Positions 28,052 through 40,407 of a stretch of DNA of 64,000 nucleotides are shown piece by piece (position 1 is the first letter of the stretch; each line of letters opens with the position of its first letter). Source of the DNA: Echiichthys vipera. Its lineage: Eukaryota > Chordata > Actinopteri > Perciformes > Trachinidae. A program made the translations under genes and the position numbers. Location: positions 6,780,515 through 6,844,514 of the forward strand of contig OY829659.1 of assembly GCA_963691815.1 (NCBI GenBank). The letters run 5' to 3'. Under the pieces are notes generated by a model. The model worked only from the letters and a program-made list of their open reading frames with translations. It had not been told where the DNA came from and ran no database searches.

Positions 28052-31010
28052 CTATACAAATTCACTTCTACTCAGGTTAAACACAAATTAAACCATTTCA
28101 CTAATATTTTTTAATTCTATGTGAATTTTTCACAAAACCATCACAACCAATAAATGACTAATTCAATTTTTTTTCAGCCACTACATATTAGGTATTATGG
28201 GACAATCAGAGCGGAGATGCTCATATGTTGATTGAATTGCCATAAAAACACACAAGCAGGCATGATAACTCTTTTCATATAAATACAAGGTCTATTGATA
28301 TGGTATGTTGACTGACAGTTGGATCAATCAGTCCATAAGCAAGCCTCACATGAATAATCATCGAGACTACGTGGTAACTATGAAAGGGTTAACAGGGATA
28401 TAGAAAATACAAAACAAGGCAGTGTGGTTGTGGGCCTTAACCTTTCCTTCCTTCGCTACTTATTGACCAAAATGTGCTGTGCATAGTGACTAGTCTTATC
28501 GTATTAAGGATCTATTAAAGAATGAAAATGGTTCATCTATGTTTGATATGTAAAATTAAAGTCTGCAGGAACAGTAAATATACATGTCAGCGGGACTGTC
28601 ATTATCCTCATACTGGAAAATAAATACAGTCAAGAGGCCGGAAATTGCAGGAGAATCTTGAGCACCTTTATGTCCAGAACTGAGGTGTGTGAGAATATTA
28701 AGTAAATAATGCTTTGAAAAAAAGGAGGAAGGCAAGCTGCACCTTTCACTGGGAGGTGGATTAGAGCCAAATGAATCAATCAGAAGTTAATACCTTCCTG
28801 GCCAGTCTCAACCTGCCTCTTGTACGTTCACACACACACATACAGACTGTTGCCTACACTACTGCCAGATAACCCTGGAGTGGAGATTGATTCATGAGGC
28901 TAGTGTCAAGTTCAAACCAAAGGCACCCATGCACCTGCTTACAGCCAGTACAGCTGAACACCACACACACACAAACATACACCTGTCCAGATATATTCCA
29001 CTAGGCCCTGGCAGGTAGGAGAGCACACACACAAACAACATTTCATCTGAACAATGGCTGCCACTTGTGTGTGTCGCTCGCAGTGATGATTAAACAGACC
29101 GTCTCCTGTTTGTTGTTAGGCGGTGACCTCTGGTGGCCGTAATAATAATGGCGGGAACAGAAGTCGAAGTCAAGTGACTTATTTAAAAGACTCCATCTGG
29201 GGATGGGTCAAACAAGCACTCACTAAGCCCAAACCCTACTCTTTTGCTAAACTTAACTCAACTCTAAGCTTAACCAAGTAGTTCACTTTCACTATGTCAA
29301 CCACACGTTAAAACTACGACTGCCATTGGCAAACAACCTAGTCTGTCGTTTATGAGGGCATGCTGATCAAGGGGATATGCTAGTACTAATGTATTGTGTT
29401 TCCATTGCCCCTAGTGGCCAAATCAGGTTCAAATAACAGCACACATAATACAACTATTGCTTAAATCCCATGTGTTTTTACTGAAATAAATGAAAATATA
29501 AATGAACAAAACAATAACTAGTAAGTACCCCAACAACCCTCTGGTTAAGGACCAAATAACAGCAACGTCCAGTGTTCGATGCTTTGTTGCCCAGTCATGC
29601 AAAATATATTTTTTCCCCCCACCGATGACAGGCTTGTTTGACCCTGCAAAACACAGCCTCTTGGATTCCTTCAACCATCTTCTCGAAAAGGTTGGTGATG
29701 CGATGTTTGCACATATCCACTAACTTGTTGATACTCATTTCATATCATTTAGAAGAAGGTGTCTTTCTCCTTCCGACCAGAAATGTGGGCTATTCTTTGG
29801 CATGTCTTTCTACCCCAGCCTTTCACAAGTGTTGGTTAGTTAGTTTGTGTATAACAACCACAGCAGCACACACTATTGCTTACTGCAGAGAAATCCCTAA
29901 TTGAGATGCAAATTCTGAATGGGCTGTACTGTATACCGTCCAAAGAATGCTCCTAAAACCTGAATCATATCGGCATATCCCCATGTCTTAATGGGAAAAT
30001 GCTATATCCAGAAATTCTTCTGAATATCCAAACAGAATATGCAGTTTACATGACCTGTATCAAATTTGGAATATTGTCATACTCTGTATCATAGTGGAGT
30101 ATGAAAGTGTGTATGTCTCTCAGTCACTACATTTATCTTACAATATCAAAATGTCAGGAAATACAAACGCTAACATTTTTGTTTTAAGTTTTGAGTAACT
30201 TCTGAAATCATTCACAGTTAATGACTAGCGGGCCAGACAGTTGACTATTAAGTCCCGGAACAACATTCACAATAGATAATAACACACAATAGTACAGCAG
30301 ATACTGCAGAATACACTCTCCTCTGTCTCTGCCTCAGTCTCTCCTTGTGTGTGTGACTGCAGGCAGGAGAGCAGAGGTCAAAACTCGGCACTGAATCAAA
30401 TTCACGACTTTGCCGTCTTGCTGGAAAATGAAAAATGTCTGGTGGCTTCACGGCGAGCAGATGATGCCTGTATAGTGGCTTAGTACTGACATTCGGATTA
30501 GTGTGTCATCAAGCAGCATTAAGGTCGTTGATCGTCGCGTGGCAGTCCAGAAGGGCGAGCCAATTATGTGAGGTCGAAGACATCTGAGGAACACATCCAC
30601 CAGACTGTGCATTGGATATGTTTTCAAGGCGTGTTATTTGAGTATCCCCAGCGGCTTTGACGTTGACTGTTCTTTCCAGTGTTCCATAAATAATGTTACA
30701 GTGGTTTGTGTCCATTCATCACATTACATTTAGAGCATCCATGTGTACAGTGTATTACATCTTGAGTTGAGTTTTTGCATCGCTGATCATCAGTTCTATT
30801 GGTTTTAATAACATTGCACTCAACAAAGCATTGCCGAGATCTTCGCACGCTGCAACAGCCTTAAACGGGTTAGCTAAACTTATTTAGGAATAGGAAACCA
30901 GCTTTCAGTTTTTTTTTTACAGTTTTTGTACTGAGGGATTATTACCAACATAGCTAACCTGTCGAGGTTGTCTGCTTGTTTACAACCTGTTTGATTGCCT
31001 GACTGCTTGG
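28052..31010. other. Intergenic, no gene supported
   Basis: About 3 kb. The section 29100-29420 has two short matches to common fish repeat motifs (GGTGACCTCTGGTGGCCG; CCCTAGTGGCC) and a degraded stretch like family B. The remainder, including a moderately GC-rich part at 30480-30720, is unrecognised. Confidence 0.4.
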
Positions 31011-31374
31011 TTCATTCATTCATCTTCAACCGCTTGTCCCTGTCGGGGTCGTGGGGTGCTGGAGCTGATCCCAGCTGACATCGGGCGTGAGGCGGGGTCC
31101 ACCCTGGACAGGACGCCAGTCTATCACAGGACACAAAGAGACGAACAGAGACAGACAACCATTCACACCTACGGGCAATTTTAGAGTCATCAATGAACCT
31201 AACACCTGCACGTCTTTGGACTGTGGGAGGAAACCGGAGAACCCGGAGAAAACCCTCGCAGACACGGGGAGAACATGCAAACTCCACACAGAAAGGCCAC
31301 AGTCGGGATGCGAACCTGGATCCTTCTCGCTCTGAGGGGACAGTGCTAACCCCTTGACTGACACTATGACACTA
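31011..31374 (-). mobile_element. tRNA-derived SINE with L2-like tail, inverted copy
   Basis: The reverse complement of the 27725-28051 family: ATTCATTCATCTTCAACCGC at the low end is the tail, and the B box reads AGGTTCGCATCCC on the minus strand near 31304-31316. Open frames on both strands here are artefacts of this repeat. Confidence 0.85.
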
Positions 31375-31420
31375 TGAATTTTATGCAAGGATTTAAAAAA
31401 TATATATATTTAATCATAAA

Positions 31421-31900
31421 TAGGGCTGTCAATTGATTAAAATATTTAAGTGCAGTTAATCGCACGATTGTCCATAGTTAACCTACGATTAATTGCCAAT
31501 GAATCGCACATTTTTTATCCGTTCTAATTTGACCTTAAAGGGATATTTTCTAGTTTTGAATGATCTTATCAACATTGGAGTGGACAAATATGCTTGCTTA
31601 ATACGACCACAATATAGTGCAAACTATGCCGTGTGGTCAGCTTTTGGCGAGGGGGTGGAGGGCTCTCAGCATCAGCTGTATGCTCGGCCAACAAGCGTTA
31701 GTTGAGACTCAAAGTACTCTGAGAGCCTCTTTATTCATTTTCCGCTCAAGGAAATGTGTTTCTGCTTGCCAGCCACAATTTAACTGCTGCATCGCTTCCT
31801 GATTTCCCAAACTATGGGGCGGGCAGAGGGTCATTTGACATCCCTGGTGAATTTCACTGTCTTGTATTTATTTTATATGCATTGTTGATGCAGATTAGGC
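31421..31900 (+). repeat. Unclassified interspersed repeat starting AGGGCTGTCAATTGATTAAA
   Basis: The opening AGGGCTGTCAATTGATTAAA and the following GTTAATCGCACGATTGTCC / CGATTAATTGCC / AATCGCACATTTTT motifs match a widespread fish repeat that I recognise by its 'GGGCTGTCAAT-GATTAAA' head. The right boundary is a guess. Confidence 0.5.
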
Positions 31901-34409
31901 ACTGGCTTCAACAGTTGGCCATGGTGGTTGCCACTTGAACCTCTTCATCAATGTCCCAAATCAGATGATTTTTTTTAAAAGCTGTTCCTACAAATAGTTT
32001 TTCAGTCTACTTTATGAAACAAAAACACCAATTTATTTATTTCCATATAGAGAAAGTTACTCACCTCAAGTTCTTAAATAATCTAAATATGTTCCTGTTT
32101 CACTTTCAGCCAAAGTTTTCCATAACAACATCTCAATCCTTGTGGACCAACCAAGGCAATAAATGAAAAGTGAAACAGGGGGATTGAAAGAGAAAAATCT
32201 TACATACAGTCCAAGAGAGACAGGACAAAGAGGAGGAAAAGTGAATGAATAGCGAGTGGACAAAACTTTGGAATAGAAAGGTAATCAAAATCTTCTGCAA
32301 AGACAAACACAAAATATTGCAAAAACAATATTTTCATGGACTGGAACCCATTTCACATGCTGGGCTCATTGTTGCCCCGGGCAACCCAGGCTCCTTGCTC
32401 AGGTGGACGTGAGCAGCTGCCTTGGGCCATAATAACATATTTACCTGACTGTTAATGAAGAGAGTGGACTCTCAGAGGCTAAGAGGTCACACTGCCTCTT
32501 GTTGATAGCATCTGCTGAGATCATAGCAACTCATCCCCCCTTCAAAATAAATGCGTCATTGATTATCAGAGGACCTGGTCATGCTCTCCAGAAGATACAA
32601 ACATTTTGATAATCCGAAACAAAAACTTAAAAAAGCGCTGATAAGAGCAAAGGTATACATTGTCCATCCAACACTTTTCAAAACAATGGGCTTGCTCTGC
32701 TTGATGCATCAGCTCAGCGGGGCAAGGATTTTCATTTCCATTAGCACTTTTAAAAACCATACACACGCTGCATCTTTTACCACCTGGGAAACTCGAGGCA
32801 TGTTGGTGCTACTGCGTTCTAAAAGTTGAACTTACTAACTGAGAGCGACCACTGTGCCCTAAAAGTGCCTGGAAAAATAGGCATCTAAATATTCACACAT
32901 GAGAGAGCATGGTCACGCCTTCTGCACGTTTCCAATAAGAACAATGGGTTTCAGGGCGCACAAAACGCTGCATGTGTACGGCCCCTTAACTTGCCGAGCT
33001 CCATCTGACATGAGGCCGAACCTCTTCCTCCACCTCAAACAAGCATCTGTTGTGAGACTCAACTCATGTCTGTGCTAGAGACCAAAGAGAAAGACCTTTT
33101 TAAAAGCCAGTGAAGACACACCCTCAAGTGGGTGGATGTGTTGTAATGGGAACACAATCAGTGTTTGGCTTTCCACTGGCCAAAAGTGTCAGTGGAAAAG
33201 GCCTATAAATGACAACTTAGAGTGACAGGTTCACTAGCAGGGATTAGACTTTCAGCCTTGTTATTTAAGTTGTCAGTCTGGTGCTGATGGGAAGTAGGAA
33301 GAGGGAGCTGCTTTGGATGAGTCAATGGTCTCCAGAGCATCAGGAGTGTGATGGATCTCAGCTGAATATATATGAGCTCATCTGAAATTCAGGTTTGAGA
33401 TCAGGGGATGGCAAGGGAAAAGGTCATTGTCATCAAACCTGGACTGGACATATTTTGCTTCTAGACCTTTTGTCAGTGACAGAATGGGGAAGAGTTTGTG
33501 CTTCTTGCTCAGAAGCAACACCCGGGCTTCCAAGTTTTTTCCTTTATCCTGCATATAAGCAAAAACTTCCATTGGTTAGAGTTATTTTGGTAAAGGTATG
33601 TTGCTTCAGGCACCTTTGACACATGAAATATGATCAAGAGGGGCCAGTTTGAGTAATAGGTCCATGATTTGAAAGGCAAAATTCAGCATAAAGGTCACAT
33701 AATCATGGCTGCAGTTATTCTAATCTTTCTATCTCAACAACTGCGACTTGCAGTTATCAGTTAACAGTAATCATACTCGGTTCACATTTCCAACGATTGA
33801 TATAAATGATTGCCTTTGTGACTTTTAATGGAAAAGTGCCTTGATTGCGTATTTAAACACGAGACTGACATAAAATGGCTATCACATTTTTGTAATGAAA
33901 TATCTATAAGGGCTGTTTGACTGCCAAGAAGCGTTGGTTCCTGCTATAAGCAGCAGAAACCTCACGGCGGGGGGGGGGGATTCATTTAATTTCCTTTCCC
34001 TAGAGAATTCTGTAAATAGATGACCATAAAGATAATTGTGAGTGAGAGCTGGAAACAGGAAGCAAACTGGGAGCATGAGGGCGCAAATGTCACTCAGATA
34101 ATGGTGTATCCCGCAGGGGGGGACACTGGCCTTTCATGATAGATCATGTGGACTCAACTTCCTGCAGGAACAAAAAAAGCAGCATGGTTTAAAAGAGGAA
34201 AAAATAACTGACATGACAGTGGGTTAAGGAAAATTGCAACTGACTTCCGCCATATTGTATAAATTGGATGAAAATTTCTTAAGGGGTGGTATTGAATTAA
34301 AATTGTTATTCAATCAAAGTGATATAAGAGCCCTTGACAGTGTGTAATTGCAATCAGTTGAATTGCTTAATTCAAACGGAGAGCCATGGGGAGCCACAAT
34401 TTGCCGTGA
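31901..34409. other. Intergenic, nothing recognised
   Basis: AT-rich DNA with a run of about ten G near 33969. No exon, RNA gene or repeat supported. Confidence 0.4.
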
Positions 34410-34429
34410 GGGGGGGGGGGGGGGGGGGG
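34410..34429. repeat. Homopolymer of 20 G
   Basis: Twenty consecutive G on the plus strand. Unusual in length for a vertebrate genome outside a repeat tail; prone to quadruplex formation and to sequencing-length error. Confidence 0.9.
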
Positions 34430-37182
34430 CAGCAGCGGGAAAAGAGAGGGAGTAGAAGGGATTGTGAGGATTTTATGTATTTTATCCTAACCACCTCTAA
34501 CTATGTTTACAGCAGGCTGTGCAATTAATTAAATTAGGGTATTATGTTAATTTTATTACGAGCTAATGTGCCCATTATTTAATTATATTTTTTTCAGACA
34601 TGAGATAAACCTCAATCTTGAAACCCATCAGCTCATCTCAAGCAATGTGTTTTCTGATGCAGCCACTGGATATCCGGGTGTGCTGGATATAACTTCACGA
34701 CTCTGAAGACAGTTGTCCCCTAGTCCACAGGTTTATTGATGCTGCAAGAACAGGTGAAGCTAAAGCATTCAAAAAAACATTGTCGACACTATGCTTGCAT
34801 TTACCACGTACAGATATACATGATGTAAATATAGCAGCTCAGTCTTTCAGGTCAATCTTTACTATGAATTTAATCCCCATATGTTTACTGTTTGTTATAG
34901 TTCTATGAACTTACTCTATGTTTATCTTCAGATGTAATATATAGCCTCATATTTAAACATTTTGGAAATGATCTGCTCATTTATTTATCATTCGTATGAA
35001 CTTCCAAAGACGTAGGAACAGTGTTTTCATCAGCATTAGTAACTCAGTAGATTTCTAGCATCAAACTTCACGGAATGTAACATTGTCCCAAAAATAATGA
35101 TCCTTGATTGTTCGTTGAATTGTCGACTGGTTCTAATGTTCAAGGTTGTTGTTCTCATTCAGTCCTACATGTTTTTTTCTGTTGTCAGACAACAAAACAA
35201 GTATGAAATGGCGATCTAATCCAGGCTCAGAAATACCACGACTACAATTTAACCAGCAGCTTTTCTCAAATTACATCTCAATTTGCACGGCCCCATGCAT
35301 TTGTGTTTGTTCAGTTTCAATAGCATCTTTTATTTACTTTGTATGTAACCATGCTGCCTCAAAAATATGTTTGGAGTTCAGTATAAAAACTTCCCTAAAT
35401 GCACCAATATCATGTGTAAAAAGGGCTCGAGTGCAGGAAAACCTTTCCAGTCGACCCAAGTTTGCAAATGCCCCAAGAAGAAATGTCACACAAAACCTTT
35501 GGAGCATGAGTTGCAGTGAAAAAAGGACAATGTAGTTCATCCTGGATTACAGATATTAACCAAAAAATTATCAAGCATGTCTATAGAAAAGCAACAGTTT
35601 AAACCATGTGATGAGTGCATAACAGATAAGGAGATAAAAAAAGAAAAGGTGATAGAGGGAAAGAGCAAATGTAAAGGAATAGACACTTTCACCAGAGACC
35701 CAGGAATCCAGAGAAATAAATAACAAAGACGAGGAGGAGGAGGAGGTGGAGGAGGAGGAAGAAGACGAGGAGTAGGAGGAGGAGAAAGACATAAGTAGCT
35801 CTCTGATGCACCCTTCCATTATTTCATCCAGCGAGAGTCCTTCGATTGAAATAATACATTTGGAGTGTTAGTAATGCCACCTTAAGTGCTGCTGGAGGAG
35901 TGAGGGAAATTAATTGCCTTCCTGACTCGATCTCAGCCAATCACATTATCCCCTGATTTATGAAACAACAGGCCTGAACGCCACCATAACCTTGAGACCA
36001 AGAGGTGCTGGCTCAAATTGGATTTCTGTGGAATTCAAAAAGGAAAGAAATATAATGAAAATATAACTTTTCAATGTGAATATTACTGTCAATAATTAAG
36101 CTTTTGGACATCTTGTTTTAGTTTGATTTGGTTTCATTCACTCACAACAGTAACGTGCATACATAAAACATAAAATAATAATAAAATCTATAATAGTAGG
36201 AATCAGGGTCAGCTGTGCCTGCTGAATGCATCTCTGGACTCTCATCTATAGCTACATCTTACTCCTTAATTTGTTGCGTTGTGATGCGCTGTGTTGTGCC
36301 CTTGTGTCATTTTGCCAAGGGCATATGGTCTGCATATAATAGTGCCACGCTCTACTGTCTATTTAAAATATAGAACACCAAAACCGCTAGGTGATTCAAA
36401 GCAACATGCTCATGCCTGCTACACTCCGGATTGAAAGGAAAATCCATCTGATTATTAGTTGGACCCTGAGGATGCAACATTTTGTGTGACAGCAGGGGTT
36501 CACTTCTGTCTCACTGTAGAGAGAGATTTTGTGAGGTACTTAATGTATAACTCTGCCAGCATCACCCAAGGTGATGCAGAGCAATGGACCATAACTTCTA
36601 CATTTGTATGTAAAGTACATCGTGTTCCCGTGAGACAAGAATCTTGCTCGTACATAGTTTTCTATTAATTAAAACTCCTGGAAGATCTTTGGCTCTAATG
36701 CACTTTAATATTTGGCTGTTGCACCATCTCTGTTCAAAGATATTTGTTTGTCCTACATCAACCCTTGGATCTTTTTTTAAAACAAAGGTGGAGTAATTGC
36801 TGAAACTGAATGGCCGCATTGTGATACCAGGCTAAAGCAGCAGATCCCAAAGTAAAGCAAAGAAAACACAACTTAAATGGCGATCAGTCTTTGAGTCCAT
36901 CCTTGACAAAAAAGGAGCTTAATCTGAGCTTTGAACACGAGTTAACATAAAACTTCAACAGGAGCAGAGGACACTGCACTGCTTTGATTCCACTTCATGG
37001 TCGGCCCCTCTTCTTTGTAATTTGTGTGTCCTTTTTCCTCCCTGCCTTAGCTGGATTAATTGTAATCTTGTGGAGATATAAAGCTTGTTTGGTAAAGATT
37101 GATAAAGGTGCATGGTAAAGCAATTATTGCTTTGCACCATTAATATAGTCAAGCTGAAAAAAACCCACGAGAAACAGAGTTT
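34430..37182. other. Intergenic, with candidate conserved blocks
   Basis: The stretch 34500-34660 (TAATTAAATTA-type motifs) and 35870-36010 (non-repetitive, balanced composition) look like possible conserved non-coding elements. A purine-rich GGA/GAA stretch runs from 35731 to 35790. A 129-codon open frame at 35146-35535 has no domain. Confidence 0.35.
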
Positions 37183-37335
37183 GACCCATGTTTGTGGACT
37201 GTTCTAGCCCGTTGGACTTCCCACAGCACCAAATACTGCTTGTTTGATACAGATGCACAAGACCCCCTTCAGCGTTGGTATGAAACACAAAGGGCTTTCA
37301 ACTGTAAACCCATCTGTGGCCGTTGGAGCAAATAA
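37183..37335 (+). repeat. Old interspersed repeat family B, copy 3
   Basis: GATACAGATGCACAAGACCC, TTGGTATGAAACACAAAGGG and CTTTCAACTGTAAACCCATC align with 17041-17182 and 9800-9895. Confidence 0.5.
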
Positions 37336-40300
37336 ACTAGGTTAGGTGAAGCGTAATTTCATCAGAATTTGGCTGTATATGCCTACTATATATTCCTACT
37401 ATATATTCCTAATGCTATAGTGTTTAAATAGCTGCCACCATTTGTGCCATGTCGAACAGTGTCTCTTGATAGGATTCTATTGCAATTGTGTAATACGTTC
37501 TTATTAGTATTAGTACAAAGAAGCATAATGGATAGATAGATAGATGCCCCCCACTTTAAAAATCAGTTTCCTTTAAATTTCCACTGCCACTGCATTGACT
37601 TAATTCCCAAGAGCATCTGATGAAGAGAACAACCAGAAAAGTCAGCAGAGGCACCAGATTCTCGTCTTTTGACAGGCATTGTGGCTGATTGGATTGTCTG
37701 TATCAGCGTGTCGGCAGCCGAGAGGCACGATGGAGACTCTGAAGCTGATTAAAGGCTGGCGCCATCCGCTGCCTCCTAAACAGCTTGTGACAGGCTGGAG
37801 TCTAGTGAGCTTCGCGGAGGCTCCTGCAGGAGACTGGAGGTGCCATTGCTGCTTAGACTGTGTGTGACAGGAGCAGCTTTACAGGACGGACAAAACCCAC
37901 AGAAATCGATGGATGCTCAGCAGCGGCAGCAGCATTGCAGTTTTGGTTGGTTGCTGCTGTTGTGATGTGTGCTGGTTAGCTGCAGCCTGACAGCTGATCT
38001 GACTGTTGTTAGCTGGTGGTTTGGAAAAGACACAAAGGTAGAAATAAAAACTAGCTCTCCAGAACGTCCTTTTCAACCTTAGAGGACTATCCGTTTGGTT
38101 GAATGGCAGACCCACAAACAACCGCCTTAACGGTTGCATGCAACAGTAAACTTAGAACAAGGAGTGAACTAAATTACTTTGTTCAGTACAACACAAAAGT
38201 CCCTCTCAGCTGAAAACAAGGTTATGGCTGTAAAGATATTCAAAGGCAAAAATAACAGGTATTTTCACAGATTCAGGGAGATGTCAGAGCTGTTACTTTT
38301 TGACATTTGACATTTTGGTTATCAAGATAAAGCACACAGCATTTCACCTTGCCTAATCATTTATTTTTCTCTCCATTTAATCATCATTATACGCTGAGCC
38401 ACGGGAATTACTCATGACTAGCACTAATACCGGAGGAGCCCTTACAAGTGGATCAGCCAAAGTATTTACTACATATACAGTATTATAAGCAACCTGAGGG
38501 GTGTACTGCTAGCAAGATTAGTGGGTTTGCGAGGTATGTTAGCCAGAAATTTCAATGTTACAAATGTGGCTTGGTGAGATCACCATGGCAACTTACCTGG
38601 TCCAGACCAGGTTTTGTTCAGAATTCGGGTTTGAAACCAGCTATAAAGCATCTTTCACCAATCAACCAATGGAGATTCTCAGCTAAGGGAATATGATATG
38701 CAAACTTGTTGAGCTGTAACGTTAAATTATGCCATTGAACGAAGCTGTGTAATAATAGTAGCACAAAACTGTTTGAATCTCGTTCATGCATCCCGTTGGT
38801 GCTGCTTAAAATCTGAGCAAGAACTTGTTTCAGTTTGTTCCCAAGTTTTTTATTGCTCTCATCGAACTCCTGAATTTCTTTGTAGTCTTCTCTGGCCAAC
38901 AGCCCAAACTAGCTATAAAATAAACCTTCTATAAAATCGCAGGTAACATACATTTAGTTGCATAAAATGCAGTATAATAATTCAAGCCAGAGTGTTACCA
39001 CTCTGGATTATATTTTTTTGCTTCCTGATTTGTCTGCACTACTGCCATATTGCTTTGATTACAAAATTGTTTAGTCCATCGCTATTTATCCCAGATAATA
39101 TTCCATCAATAAAATTAATTTAACTTTGATTTCGCCAAAAACCAATTTGATTTCCACATTTTTGAACATAATGTTTGAATATTCTGCATCAAGAGCTTCA
39201 GTGAGAAATATACAGTAGGAATTGAGAGTGCGTTTAGCTGTAAAAAAAAATATATAAACACATTTACACAATTCATAATTTTCTGCTAGCATTCCTCTCT
39301 TTTCTTATTTGTAGCAACAATGTTGCTTCCTGTTGTAATATTTTTTTCATATGCTTTGTAGGCAGCATACGTTCGGTCCGGTAGTAGATTGAAATAATGC
39401 ATACTTTCATGGGAATGCACACAGAGCCTTAGAAAGACATTGTGGGTTAACTAAGACTTATATAACCATGATTGTGGTATTCAATATCTATGACAGGGGC
39501 TTTAGGCTTTGCAATGGAGAGAGCCTACTCTGCTGAACTTGCTTCGTAGTTCACCCCTGTTTGGGCTCCCTGTTTGTTTTGGTTCATTTTCATCCATTTG
39601 ATATTAACCATTCCGGTACGAGCTACTGTAGATTTTAAATGTTATCGGTACAGGTACCACTGAGAAGGAACTTTTTCAAAAATTTTCTGTTGGAAGAACC
39701 GCAGAGTGCTATCTCCAAATGTTTTGTTGTAAAGGTCCTTAAAGCAAATCACCCTGCCACAACCAGATCCCTGCAAACATATACTAATGTTATACTAAAA
39801 GACAATGCCCTGGCTGAATGCAACTCTGGTGCTGTGATTAACAAGCAGTATGTGAACAACGAAAATGTCATTAATGGTGTTAAAGACAAATTAGGGCTAA
39901 ATGAAAGCAACTGCAATACAATATAATGGGTTTAAGTAAGCTATGACCTCTCTGCACGGAAGCAAACTTGCTGTGGTGCAGAAGTGGTGCAGTTGCCGTG
40001 CAGTTAAATAGGTTAAATGTCCGATTTTAACAATGGCTGCATCTCAATAGTGAAAATGTGCAAGGTGACAGTGCAGGCCAGGCCAGACAAATGGCCATTT
40101 TGCACAAACACACAGACTTACGCTCAGGGTCAAGTGTAAGAGAGCCACAGATCCATTATCGAGATCAGCCTGCAGAGGATCCAGGTGTCTAGACGCAGAA
40201 CACATTACATGATTAAGGAGAGTTACGATGCTGCACAGGTTGAGTGTGTAAGTGCATACCTCTGTGTGTACGTGCGGTGCAGGTTTCTTCAGCAGCAGCG

Positions 40301-40394
40301 GCTCTCAGATGAATCAATCCCCAACCATCCAATTTAGACTGTGGGGAAAGGGTGCATCGATCCGGGGCTAGGGGTTTTCCATACACGGTAGTAG
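37336..40394. other. Intergenic, no gene supported
   Basis: A GC-richer stretch at 37650-37960 includes CAG/GCAGCAGC units and stands out from its surroundings, but I found no exon. The rest is AT-rich. A small tandem of CTACTATATATTC lies near 37381-37411. Confidence 0.4.
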
Positions 40395-40407
40395 CCCCCC
40401 CCCCCCC
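40395..40407. repeat. Homopolymer of 13 C
   Basis: Thirteen consecutive C on the plus strand. Confidence 0.9.

Noticed and set aside
31012..31388. Minus-strand frames of 91 and 120 codons
   Set aside because: They fall entirely inside the tRNA-derived SINE at 31011-31374.
37679..37867. GC-rich plus-strand frame that could be a coding exon
   Set aside because: The translation has no domain and no flanking splice sites form a plausible gene model.
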